Virus record (IMG/VR): IMGVR_UViG_3300042475_005409
Coordinates: 1 to 22,452 of that record
Reading direction: 5' to 3' (one strand)
DNA from: a virus
DNA length: 22,452 nt
Part shown: piece by piece, positions 7,554 to 14,898 of the stretch
Layout: every line of letters begins with the position of its first letter
Numbering within the stretch: the first letter of the stretch is position 1
The notes under the pieces: generated by a model
Databases searched by the model: none
Told to the model about the DNA's origin: nothing
The model's input: the letters and a program-made list of their open reading frames with translations, nothing else
Made by a program: the position numbers and the translations under genes

Positions 7554-8414
7554 CTAAAGATTTTTTTTAATATAAACTGAAAAATTTTCTTTTTTATACA
7601 CTTCATAAGCTTTTATACAGTTAGATCTCATTTCGATTATTATTTTTTTATCGATATTTGTTAAAATATTTTCTATATCTGTATAGGTCATTTTTTCAAA
7701 ATCTTTTTCTTGTATTTGTATTATTGTATCTGACCAATTCCAATCAGGTAAAACCCAGTCGTCAGAAATTAAAATAGGTATAGCCCCCGCCTGTAAGCTT
7801 TCCCAAAATCTTACTGATGATGGCGAGCTTCCTCGCGGGCATAATGAAAATATACTGCGTTCAAGTATGCTTTGATATTCTTTTTCTTCCCTTACCTTTA
7901 GAGTGCTGTTAAACGTATTTGGATCGATATGATATTGATCCCTATAGATAATATTGTTTCCTACAATTCGCTCTTTCATTCTTTCTCTTATGGGGTGAGA
8001 CGTGTATGTACCTACAAATGAAAATAAAATATCTTTAAAAACCTCTTCAAAGGAAAAAGAGCTAGTGAACGGTATCGGTATAAATTGTATATTATCAATA
8101 GTGTTGTATTTACTATGAAGAGGTGTAAAAACTTTTGTGATGTTTAGATGTTTATAATATAATTCTAAAAGCATGTAACTATCGTGTTGACATACGGTAA
8201 AGTTATTTGTTTGATCTGTTTTAAATTTACTAAGAGTTTTAAAGTAAAATTCTTTTGGTTGTTTATTAGGGTAGTTCAACCAATGACTGTTTAAAATTTG
8301 AGTCCAAGGAACAGCAATATAGTTAAGATCCGTATCTTTCAGCTGCTTAAAGCATTCATACTCAACAGGAAATTTTTCATAAGAAAATATTTCTTCAAAA
8401 AATGAATAGACCAT
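7554..8414 (-). CDS. Exostosin-like (GT47-type) glycosyltransferase
   Basis: A 286-residue GT-B-type protein with a clear exostosin signature: FVGTYTSHPIRERM at 133-146, then FSLCPRGSSPSSVRFWESL at 189-207 and AIPILISDDW at 211-220. The CPRG, Arg, Glu and IPI residues are the usual donor-site marks of GT47. It abuts the next upstream gene, also exostosin-like, with no gap, and shares its FxGxxxSHPIR and C-RG...R-x-x-E motifs, so the pair probably arose by duplication. They now differ widely, so they may add different sugars. No membrane anchor is visible, unlike animal exostosins. Confidence 0.78.
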   Translation of the reverse strand: MVYSFFEEIFSYEKFPVEYECFKQLKDTDLNYIAVPWTQILNSHWLNYPNKQPKEFYFKTLSKFKTDQTNNFTVCQHDSYMLLELYYKHLNITKVFTPLHSKYNTIDNIQFIPIPFTSSFSFEEVFKDILFSFVGTYTSHPIRERMKERIVGNNIIYRDQYHIDPNTFNSTLKVREEKEYQSILERSIFSLCPRGSSPSSVRFWESLQAGAIPILISDDWVLPDWNWSDTIIQIQEKDFEKMTYTDIENILTNIDKKIIIEMRSNCIKAYEVYKKENFSVYIKKNL

Positions 8415-9317
8415 TTATATATTATAACTCAAATACTGAGCAAATCCATCTGGAGCAATGTATTTCGTATATGTTTCTCGAATATTTTGCTGTAACGCTA
8501 TTAATTTATCTTCTGCTATCGACGACCAAAATTCATTTAACAGCGTGTTAAGATTGTTTATATCTGTTACGTAAATGCCTGTATTACTCCAATCAGTCTT
8601 ATCCTGGCACGGGTAAACACAATCGGTATCAATAATAATAGGTATGCGACCGCATGAGAGTGTTTCGTATAATCTGTAAGAAAAGTTACCTGCCCCTCTA
8701 CAACATAAAACAAAATCAGAATTTACTATATTATCTACATACACTTTTCTGATATTTGAGTCATGAGGTGCACCGCCCCAAAAACTATTTCTTATTATAA
8801 AATTTTTATTGATGTGTTCGTTTTGATTTAATATATTAAGACAATCGTTACGGATCGGGTGAGATATGTAACCGCAAAATCCTACTGTCGGTTTATTAGC
8901 TTTTAGCCTGAAAGCTTTGTCTGGTACAAATAAATCTTGAGACCATGCTGGCATGGCGTGTTCATTTATTTTTTTCTTCGAAGCTAATAGAGATGTTCTA
9001 TATAAAACAAGATTATCAAAACTTGCAACAGGTAAACTATTATCGTCATTATAAAAGCAATAAACTTTTTTATTGTAGTGCTTAGCTAGTTCGACGTACT
9101 CAACTACGTTAGAATCAAATTTTTTAGGATATATAAAAACGTCAGCTTCTTCTTTATTAACTAATTTAATATTCTGTTTTATACCTGGAAGCCAATTATT
9201 GTTTTTAAAGTCATTATCTTTGTTAATAACGTCCTCGGAAAAAAAAGGTAAAAGTAGAAACTGTTCTGAAGTAAATTTTGTAAAATCTACACTATCATAA
9301 TCAAACCAAATTTTCAT
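8415..9317 (-). CDS. Exostosin-like (GT47-type) glycosyltransferase, paralog of its neighbour
   Basis: A 300-residue protein starting MKIWFDYDSVDF. GFCGYISHPIR at 146-156 parallels the FVGTYTSHPIR of the next gene. FVLCCRGAGNFSYRLYETL (202-220) and GRIPIIIDTDCVYP (223-236) form the GT47 donor-binding region. YNDDNSLP (89-96) lies in the N-terminal domain. The start overlaps the upstream GT77-like gene by 17 bp, the longest overlap in the cassette. The reading is secure because both protein ends look natural. Cytoplasmic and soluble by sequence; sugar specificity unknown. Confidence 0.77.
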   Translation of the reverse strand: MKIWFDYDSVDFTKFTSEQFLLLPFFSEDVINKDNDFKNNNWLPGIKQNIKLVNKEEADVFIYPKKFDSNVVEYVELAKHYNKKVYCFYNDDNSLPVASFDNLVLYRTSLLASKKKINEHAMPAWSQDLFVPDKAFRLKANKPTVGFCGYISHPIRNDCLNILNQNEHINKNFIIRNSFWGGAPHDSNIRKVYVDNIVNSDFVLCCRGAGNFSYRLYETLSCGRIPIIIDTDCVYPCQDKTDWSNTGIYVTDINNLNTLLNEFWSSIAEDKLIALQQNIRETYTKYIAPDGFAQYLSYNI

Positions 9318-9963
9318 AGTTGTGTTTAATCATTTTAATGAGCTGTAATTTGTTAGCTACACCCTTAACGTAATTAGCATGATGTACGAGAATTTCTTTT
9401 GGCGGGACGATATCTGTGACATTATCCCAGTTATGAGTGCCATCTTTATTATTGAAGAAGTTACCGATAGTAAAATATTTTTTATTATCAAGGAGTTTAT
9501 ATTTTACTAAATTTCTGTGCTCGTTTAATGCTACTTGATCATTGACCAAATATCTAAATGTGCTTTTAATAGTTTGAAAGAGCTTTTTAGTGTCGTTATT
9601 ACTCTTACATGCAAAAAAACCAGCGCAAAGACTTCCACAATCTTCCTGACATACAATATCTACATCAGTTAATTGTTCTTGTAAATCGGTTACGAAAGGT
9701 TTAAGAAATTGTATATCGCAGTCGGCAAATATAAACCAACTATTAAATGTTTCTTCTATAGCTGTAAGTATAACATCTAATTTAAAATCCATTGAATCAA
9801 GCCAACCCTGTGTCATAAACATGCCATCTTGAGTGGTTTGAGTGTGATTTAGTACTTTTATTGCTACTTCTTCTTTTGAGTATAAAGCTCTTAACGATGC
9901 TTTAAAGAAGTCATCATATAGTTGTTTATGACTATCGCTATAATGTGTATAAATTTTAACCAT
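9301..9963 (-). CDS. Nucleotide-diphospho-sugar transferase, GT77-like
   Basis: A 220-residue GT-A-type protein. NSWFIFADCDIQFLKPF (74-90) carries a DCD metal motif in the style of the nucleotide-diphospho-sugar transferase (GT77-related) group. CAGFFACKSN and NDQVALNE downstream are typical of that group: a glycine-rich turn, then NDQ. LVHHANYVKGVANK near the C-terminus gives the closing His-containing segment. It overlaps its upstream neighbour by 8 bp and its downstream neighbour by 17 bp. Donor and acceptor unknown. Confidence 0.7.
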   Translation of the reverse strand: MVKIYTHYSDSHKQLYDDFFKASLRALYSKEEVAIKVLNHTQTTQDGMFMTQGWLDSMDFKLDVILTAIEETFNSWFIFADCDIQFLKPFVTDLQEQLTDVDIVCQEDCGSLCAGFFACKSNNDTKKLFQTIKSTFRYLVNDQVALNEHRNLVKYKLLDNKKYFTIGNFFNNKDGTHNWDNVTDIVPPKEILVHHANYVKGVANKLQLIKMIKHNYENLV

Positions 9964-10693
9964 TACTATTAATAAAGTTTTTTAATTTATTAATTTCTTC
10001 TTCAATTTCTTTTTTATATGTTTCAATAAACTGTCTACTATTCCAAATACCTTTACGAAGGTCTTCAAGATTTTGAGAAACAGGGTCTTGATTGTTATCT
10101 GTAACACTGTAATGCAGGTGTTTAATAAGAATATCATGTCTATAAACAGTTCTCTTTAAAGTGTCGAATACAATTTGTGGCCATGTATCGTGATGTGTGT
10201 TTTCCATATACGGCTCTACAAAATACCCTGTGGTATTAATATAATTTTTATGAATAAAAAAATTTACACAAAGCGGTGGTATTTGTGCATATTGATTGCC
10301 TGGGCCACGCATTCCATCATTGCAATGAACCATAATAATTTTATCTTTGGGTGCATTTTCAAATTCTTTATTGACATCAATATCCCAAGCTTGAGTTTTG
10401 AACATCATATCATCCCCAATCATAGCGTAAATATCAGCATCGATTTTTTTTGCCATACCATTCCACATTGTAGATAGACCTAAAAATTTACCGTTGTTTT
10501 TAAATTCAACAACTTTAACAATAGAGACATTTTGTTCTAGATAATCATAATATTTTTTAGCAGGATCATCTTCATCGACTCCTAAAACCAATATTACGTT
10601 TTTTGGATCTTTAACTGTAGTAATAAGACTAGAAACAAGCGTGAGTAACTTATTCATTCTATTTCGAGTTGGACACATTAATGCAATTTTCAT
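9956..10693 (-). CDS. GT2-like glycosyltransferase
   Basis: A 245-residue protein. It begins MKIALMCPTRNRMNKL, the PTRNR opening common in GT2-like enzymes. IYAMIGDDMMFKTQAWD (88-104) gives the DD metal motif. MRGPGNQYAQIPP and HHDTWPQIVFD downstream fit an acceptor or catalytic loop, though I cannot name the catalytic base. The charged C-terminal tail EIEEEINKLKNF probably forms a helix. It overlaps the FkbM-like gene by 4 bp and the GT77-like gene by 8 bp. Phages carry related small transferases, but the substrate cannot be inferred. Confidence 0.66.
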   Translation of the reverse strand: MKIALMCPTRNRMNKLLTLVSSLITTVKDPKNVILVLGVDEDDPAKKYYDYLEQNVSIVKVVEFKNNGKFLGLSTMWNGMAKKIDADIYAMIGDDMMFKTQAWDIDVNKEFENAPKDKIIMVHCNDGMRGPGNQYAQIPPLCVNFFIHKNYINTTGYFVEPYMENTHHDTWPQIVFDTLKRTVYRHDILIKHLHYSVTDNNQDPVSQNLEDLRKGIWNSRQFIETYKKEIEEEINKLKNFINSNG

Positions 10694-11343
10694 ATTTTTT
10701 TATAAATTACGTGATTGTCGTTAGGTTTATCCCCATCTGCTTGAAAATCTGCAAATATAAAGTTATTAGTTTCTGCTAATTTTTCTATATTTTTTAACCC
10801 TTCAAGTCCATGAAGTTCATTGGGGCTATCATAATCATTAGGACTAAAACCCCAATGTTCAAAAACTATTATATCAAAACTATTTTGTAAGTTGCTTTTA
10901 AAAATACTATTAATAATAAAACTGTCAAATCCTTCTGTATCAATATATAAAAGGTTTATGTGTTCGATATTAAATTCTTTTAAAACATTTTTTATAGTTT
11001 TTGTCGGTACCGTGGCAAACACCTGTTCGGTATTCCAATCTTTAAGAGGTTTTATAGAACTATGTTCTGAACGACCGGTAGAGCTATACATATTAATATT
11101 TTTAATATTTTCGTCATCTGTTATTGCAATATTAATAATATTATAATTTAGATTTTTATAATTTTGTTTAATACTTTCGTTTAAGTTTGCATGAGGCTCG
11201 ATAAGTAAAATATTTTTTGGTAGGTATTTTTGACATAGCTTGTTAAAAAAGTCATTACCGTCATTAGTGCCAATCTGTAAAAAAAATAAATTTTGTAGAT
11301 CAGTTTTTTGATATGTAAGAATGTCTTCTAGAGTTAGTATCAT
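10690..11343 (-). CDS. FkbM-family SAM methyltransferase
   Basis: A 217-residue class I methyltransferase of FkbM type. FLQIGTNDGND (21-31) is motif I, LLIEPHANL (46-54) the second SAM contact, and LLYIDTEGFDSFII (131-144) the conserved D-x-E-G segment of FkbM proteins. The family methylates hydroxyls on sugars and polyketides. The ATG at 11343 is chosen over an in-frame TTG at 11364, which lies directly against the upstream stop and adds only seven residues. It overlaps the next gene by 4 bp. Of the four methyltransferases in the cassette this is the easiest to place in a family. Confidence 0.82.
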   Translation of the reverse strand: MILTLEDILTYQKTDLQNLFFLQIGTNDGNDFFNKLCQKYLPKNILLIEPHANLNESIKQNYKNLNYNIINIAITDDENIKNINMYSSTGRSEHSSIKPLKDWNTEQVFATVPTKTIKNVLKEFNIEHINLLYIDTEGFDSFIINSIFKSNLQNSFDIIVFEHWGFSPNDYDSPNELHGLEGLKNIEKLAETNNFIFADFQADGDKPNDNHVIYKKI

Positions 11344-11364
11344 AAAAATATTAGCTATTAACAA

Positions 11365-12003
11365 TTAATCGTATTCGGGCCATTTTTCTTTAAGAAAAGG
11401 TTCTATACCATGCGTCATTTCATAATGCTTTTCATTTAATAAAATATGACTCTGCATTTTCAAATGTTTAATTTTTGCATTTTGTAATAAAGCATGTTTA
11501 AGATTATGCTTTTTTAAGTTATTACAATAGTCATTATCTTGATACCAAAATTTAAATTTTGGATCAAAAAGACCGATAGTACCTAAAGTTTTTCTTGTAA
11601 AAGCAATACAGCACCCTATAACATGATAACCAACTTTTGTCCCTTCAATATCATCAAGAATATTATTATGGGTGTTAACGTCTTGAGGGCATACAGAATC
11701 GTATATATCTAGTTTTGTTTCAATTTCTTGTAAACAACCAGGTGAAAAAATAACGTCATTATTAGAAATAAGTATTTTATTGTCATCTGTATAGCTTAAA
11801 CCGTAGTTTATAAATTTATTATAATTAAATTCCTCTTCTGGAAATATAAATTTAGCATTTAATGGAATATTTTTACCTTTAAGCTTACTATTCGTTTCAA
11901 CCACAATTACAGAATATTTGTTTGTGTCAATACTATCAATACAATCTTTTAAAAGATAAAAATAAGAAGGATTTGCAGTATTAGACAATATTATTATAGT
12001 CAT
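11365..12003 (-). CDS. GT2-family glycosyltransferase
   Basis: A 212-residue GT2-type enzyme starting MTIIILSNTANPSYF. ILISNNDVIFSPGCL (77-91) carries the NDV form of the metal motif often seen in rhamnosyl- and related GT2 enzymes. GCCIAFTRKTLGTIGLFD (130-147) followed by FWYQDNDYC (152-160) is the usual GT2 acceptor loop and catalytic acidic segment, here QDND instead of the more common E-D-x-D. It lies one base after the GT4-like gene stop. The length is near the minimum for a GT2 domain, with no C-terminal extension or membrane helices. Confidence 0.78.
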   Translation of the reverse strand: MTIIILSNTANPSYFYLLKDCIDSIDTNKYSVIVVETNSKLKGKNIPLNAKFIFPEEEFNYNKFINYGLSYTDDNKILISNNDVIFSPGCLQEIETKLDIYDSVCPQDVNTHNNILDDIEGTKVGYHVIGCCIAFTRKTLGTIGLFDPKFKFWYQDNDYCNNLKKHNLKHALLQNAKIKHLKMQSHILLNEKHYEMTHGIEPFLKEKWPEYD

Positions 12004-12004
12004 A

Positions 12005-12889
12005 TTACGTGAAGCGTTGTAGCAGATTTAATATCTGTTTTTCGTGTGTTTGTTTGTCGTTTTGAACTACATTAATATACGGAATAAATTCAGTAATTAA
12101 TGTATTATAGTTTTTAAGAGCGTCGCGTAATAAGTCGGGTGTTTGGGATGTTAATTCTCTAAGTTTAAATTTATTTGAAATAGGGACATCTAAGTCGTTT
12201 TTAGCTGAACCAAAACATGAGGTAAGTATTATATTATCGCATAGAGCTGCTTCCCGTGGTATACGGTCTCTTCCCGGGTGGTGACCAAAATCTATATACA
12301 CTTTTGACTGCTTTAAAATTTGTATAATTTGCTCTTTAGACATGTCCTGTAAAGGCACAAACTGTAGATTGTATTTTTGTGAATTTTTTATTAAATGCAT
12401 TGTAGCTTCAAGACCTTTTAAGGGATTAAAAGTAATAATGTCTCGTTTAGGTAATTTGTTATTATCAATACCGTCAATGTAGTCAAAGACTGGTAAAATG
12501 TTCGTAATACCATTTTTTATTAAAAATTGATTTGCATATTCTGATTGATATAGATGTAATATATCTGAGTTGTTAAAGTCCTTGAAATTATTTTTGTTAT
12601 TATCAACACTTAACCACCAAACAGCTTTTTTGCAGTTTTTAAATTCTTGTAATGAGCCTGTCCATATTTCTGCATAAACAACCAACATGTTTTCGTTATC
12701 CTCAACCTTATTAGTTATTCTAACGTGCCTATAACGTTTATACTCATCAGGGATTGGGTTGGCATGATCGTTATTGACGAACTTAATATAACACTCTCCG
12801 CCAAGTCTATTGACAGTATCACAAAACTGATATATAGATTCAACACCGCCAGTACGGTATGCTGGTTCGTTATATATTACAATTTTCAT
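12005..12889 (-). CDS. GT4-like (GT-B fold) glycosyltransferase
   Basis: A 294-residue GT-B-type protein. YRTGGVESIYQFC (11-23) matches the N-terminal glycine-rich loop of GT4 enzymes. KVYIDFGHHPGRDRIPREAA (196-215) matches the C-terminal donor site, where an E-x7-E-type motif is common; here Glu213 follows the GRDRIPR segment. It is the only GT4-like gene in the cassette. It begins three bases after the methyltransferase stop. The protein is shorter than typical GT4 enzymes (350-400 residues), and the inter-domain region looks compact. Confidence 0.72.
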   Translation of the reverse strand: MKIVIYNEPAYRTGGVESIYQFCDTVNRLGGECYIKFVNNDHANPIPDEYKRYRHVRITNKVEDNENMLVVYAEIWTGSLQEFKNCKKAVWWLSVDNNKNNFKDFNNSDILHLYQSEYANQFLIKNGITNILPVFDYIDGIDNNKLPKRDIITFNPLKGLEATMHLIKNSQKYNLQFVPLQDMSKEQIIQILKQSKVYIDFGHHPGRDRIPREAALCDNIILTSCFGSAKNDLDVPISNKFKLRELTSQTPDLLRDALKNYNTLITEFIPYINVVQNDKQTHEKQILNLLQRFT

Positions 12890-12892
12890 ATT

Positions 12893-13537
12893 TTATTCTT
12901 TAATAAAATAAGGAAAGGTCATAACTTTTTCCCAGTTTGTATTTGTTCCAAATTCGGGGTTTTTGTTCTTAAGTTGAACAAATGTCATGTCCCAAGATTC
13001 TGGATAGGTTTCAACCTTTATAAACTCGTCTTCGTAATTCATTTCCTTTAAAATAAAGAATTCTTTGACTCCATCGTCAGGGCGATCCCAATAAGAATTT
13101 GCATAAAAATCTTTTTTATCAGGTGGCCAGCACGTATCATGAAAGACAATAAGTCCTTGATCTTTTACATGAGGTAACCAATGTTTTAACTCTAAAAGAA
13201 CCTGCTCTTTAATATGTAGAGTGTCCACAAATAAAACATCTATCTTACCGCTGTTCCAGTTTTTACTCGCTGTTATTGAATCTTGATATATAAATGTATA
13301 CTTAGGGTGGTTAATTAAATCATCATCGATTTGTTTTTCAATATCGACACCAAAAACACGATTATTACGATCTATTGACTGATAGAGCATAATCATCGAT
13401 GACACTCCACCTCTTACACCTAGATCTACTAAGGTGGAGTTAGTAATATTCTGTAGTTTGTTTTTTAAAACAATACTATTGTTACCTAAGTCGGTCCAAG
13501 TATAGTCTATTATTTTTGTATCATTAAAAATATTCAT
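12893..13537 (-). CDS. Class I SAM methyltransferase (Methyltransf_24-like)
   Basis: A 214-residue protein. LVDLGVRGGVSSM (36-48) is a motif I variant. KIDVLFVDTLHIKEQVL (98-114) is the strand that ends in Asp with a nearby His, and GLIVFHDTCW (128-137) the following strand. This D-x-LH...HD pattern is shared by Methyltransf_24 proteins and by the cephalosporin hydroxylase-like group. Motif I here is DLGVRGG rather than ExGxxxG, so SAM binding is likely but not certain. It overlaps the GT2-like gene upstream by 4 bp. It is distantly similar to the methyltransferase at 14376-14894, with the same LH...EQVLL element. Confidence 0.68.
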   Translation of the reverse strand: MNIFNDTKIIDYTWTDLGNNSIVLKNKLQNITNSTLVDLGVRGGVSSMIMLYQSIDRNNRVFGVDIEKQIDDDLINHPKYTFIYQDSITASKNWNSGKIDVLFVDTLHIKEQVLLELKHWLPHVKDQGLIVFHDTCWPPDKKDFYANSYWDRPDDGVKEFFILKEMNYEDEFIKVETYPESWDMTFVQLKNKNPEFGTNTNWEKVMTFPYFIKE

Positions 13538-14379
13538 GATTTTAATTTTTTTATCATTTGTATAATTTGTTCTTTCGGAACAAAAGGTGGCTGATTGGGA
13601 TAGTGCCCATGTTTTTGAAGGTATTTTTCTCGGCCACTGTAAACATTCTTACCCCACTCTTCAGATTTATTAGCAATTGAAGAATTATCAATGGCTCCAG
13701 GTGCCTCTGTTAAGAGTTTATGACTATCAGCTAGATCAGCAAACCACCAAAAAGGTGGGTGGTATCCCGCTTTAATAATTCTATAGGTATGATCAACGTG
13801 TTCCCAGGCATTATAGAATTGCTCATCAATGAGACCTACTTTTTCAAGTACCTCTCTAGTAAAGAAAGAGAACATAGCAACAGTGTGTTCGTATAGTGCT
13901 ACTTTAATATCTTTTGAATATTCAATTATAAGTTTTGGGTTTGGTTCTGAGTCTTGTTTAAGGAGATGTCGATTATGAAGATCAAACTGAATATCTTGTT
14001 TACGATTAAAAGGTGAGCCAGGTCCGTAATTAAAATGATGAATACCTGATAGCTTATATGCGTCAATATACTTGTTAAAAATATTTTTATCTAAAACAAG
14101 CATATCTTCTTCTATAATAAAAATATAATCACAATTTTCGCTAAGTAGATAACGCATTGCTTGATTTTTTGCTTTTGCAACACCCTGTCTTTGTGGTGTT
14201 TGCTCGTGTAAACGAATCTTTTCGCTTAATCCGATATTAACATTATGCTCTTTTAAGGGTTTGCCATCATTAATAATATAAAGACAGTCAATATTGGTGC
14301 TATCTAGAGATTTTAAAAGACCTTTCAAATAATCAGGTCTATCACAAGTTATAATTCCAACTCCAATTTTAGTACTCAT
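13534..14379 (-). CDS. GT2-family glycosyltransferase
   Basis: A 281-residue GT-A enzyme. IGVGIITCDRPDYLKGLLKSL (5-25) is a standard GT2 opening. IFIIEEDMLVL (86-96) places EED where DxD is expected. MFSFFTREVLEKVGLIDE (169-186) and NAWEHVDHTYRIIKAGY (190-206) give the acceptor loop and the catalytic W-E-H-x-D segment. A C-terminal part after 210 has several Trp and Pro residues and may recognise the acceptor. The ATG at 14379 overlaps the upstream stop (ATGA); the reading from 14394 lies inside the previous gene. With the adjacent methyltransferases it forms an MT-GT-MT group at the start of the cassette. Confidence 0.78.
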   Translation of the reverse strand: MSTKIGVGIITCDRPDYLKGLLKSLDSTNIDCLYIINDGKPLKEHNVNIGLSEKIRLHEQTPQRQGVAKAKNQAMRYLLSENCDYIFIIEEDMLVLDKNIFNKYIDAYKLSGIHHFNYGPGSPFNRKQDIQFDLHNRHLLKQDSEPNPKLIIEYSKDIKVALYEHTVAMFSFFTREVLEKVGLIDEQFYNAWEHVDHTYRIIKAGYHPPFWWFADLADSHKLLTEAPGAIDNSSIANKSEEWGKNVYSGREKYLQKHGHYPNQPPFVPKEQIIQMIKKLKS

Positions 14380-14894
14380 TTTATAAAATACCAAGCATCT
14401 GTCGGTATAAGATTGATAATTTTGTTTTGTGTATGTGCGAATTCATCAACTGCCTGACGTACTCCTTGTATTGTGTTATAATCGTGACCGGAAAATACTC
14501 CTCCTTGTTTTAATTTAGGGTAGTAATTCTTACAATCTAAAAGTACTTGTTCATAGGTATGAAGCCCGTCAATAAAAATAAAATCAAAAAAATCATTTTC
14601 AAAATTTACAAGCGCATCGTCTGAAGTTTGTTTATAATGAATAAAGCGTTGTTCATGTTTAGCTAATTTAATTTTAGCTTTTTTCTCTGCACTATCTGGA
14701 TCATCTGCATGATGTGTTAAACGGCCATTCCAGTCTGTATATATTTGATAAGGATCAATACCGTAAAGAGTTAATTGTGGCAGAGAGGTAAGTAAAAAAT
14801 CTGCACCGGTTCCATCATAATTACCAATTTCTAAACCGACAATTGTTGATTTATTTTTTAGTAATTCTATTAATCCTAAGCTTGAATATCCCAT
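14376..14894 (-). CDS. Class I SAM methyltransferase (Methyltransf_24-like)
   Basis: A compact 172-residue methyltransferase, and the first cassette gene to be transcribed, four bases after the gp47 stop. VGLEIGNYDGTGADFLL (19-35) is motif I. FDFIFIDGLHTYEQVLLD (103-120) and GGVFSGHDYN (131-140) are the conserved Asp-Gly-Leu-His and Gly-His-Asp segments of this family. The length matches a bare catalytic domain. The closeness to gp47 suggests the cassette is read through from the recombination genes rather than from its own promoter. The methyl acceptor is unknown. Confidence 0.76.
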   Translation of the reverse strand: MGYSSLGLIELLKNKSTIVGLEIGNYDGTGADFLLTSLPQLTLYGIDPYQIYTDWNGRLTHHADDPDSAEKKAKIKLAKHEQRFIHYKQTSDDALVNFENDFFDFIFIDGLHTYEQVLLDCKNYYPKLKQGGVFSGHDYNTIQGVRQAVDEFAHTQNKIINLIPTDAWYFIK

Positions 14895-14898
14895 AATT

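Larger units (their letters stand above)
1415..14894 (-). other. Glycan synthesis and methylation cassette between genes 47 and 46
   Basis: Eighteen co-directional genes fill the space between two core T4-like recombination genes: one nucleotide-sugar epimerase, 13 likely glycosyltransferases and four methyltransferases. Most junctions are ATGA-type 4-bp overlaps or gaps of a few bases, so translation is probably coupled. The largest gap, 2375-2409, holds a promoter. I see no transposase, integrase, tRNA or flanking direct repeat to explain how it got in. No product has an obvious membrane segment. Functional roles are read from motifs, and the acceptor is unknown. Confidence 0.85.

Noticed and set aside
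8415-8430. TATAAT six bases before the 8414 start
   Set aside because: It is part of the Tyr-Asn codons of the upstream gene and has no credible -35 element. Chance is likely in AT-rich DNA.
10175-10477. A 100-codon plus-strand frame
   Set aside because: It is opposite the GT2-like gene with its PTRNR and DD motifs, and has no start signal of its own.
12725-13051. A 108-codon plus-strand frame spanning two minus-strand genes
   Set aside because: It overlaps the GT4-like and methyltransferase genes, both with clear motifs. It has no recognisable domain and no start signal.
1400-14898. Flanking direct repeats or an integrase that would make the cassette a mobile element
   Set aside because: I compared the two junctions by eye and found no shared repeat, and there is no recombinase or tRNA gene in the window.
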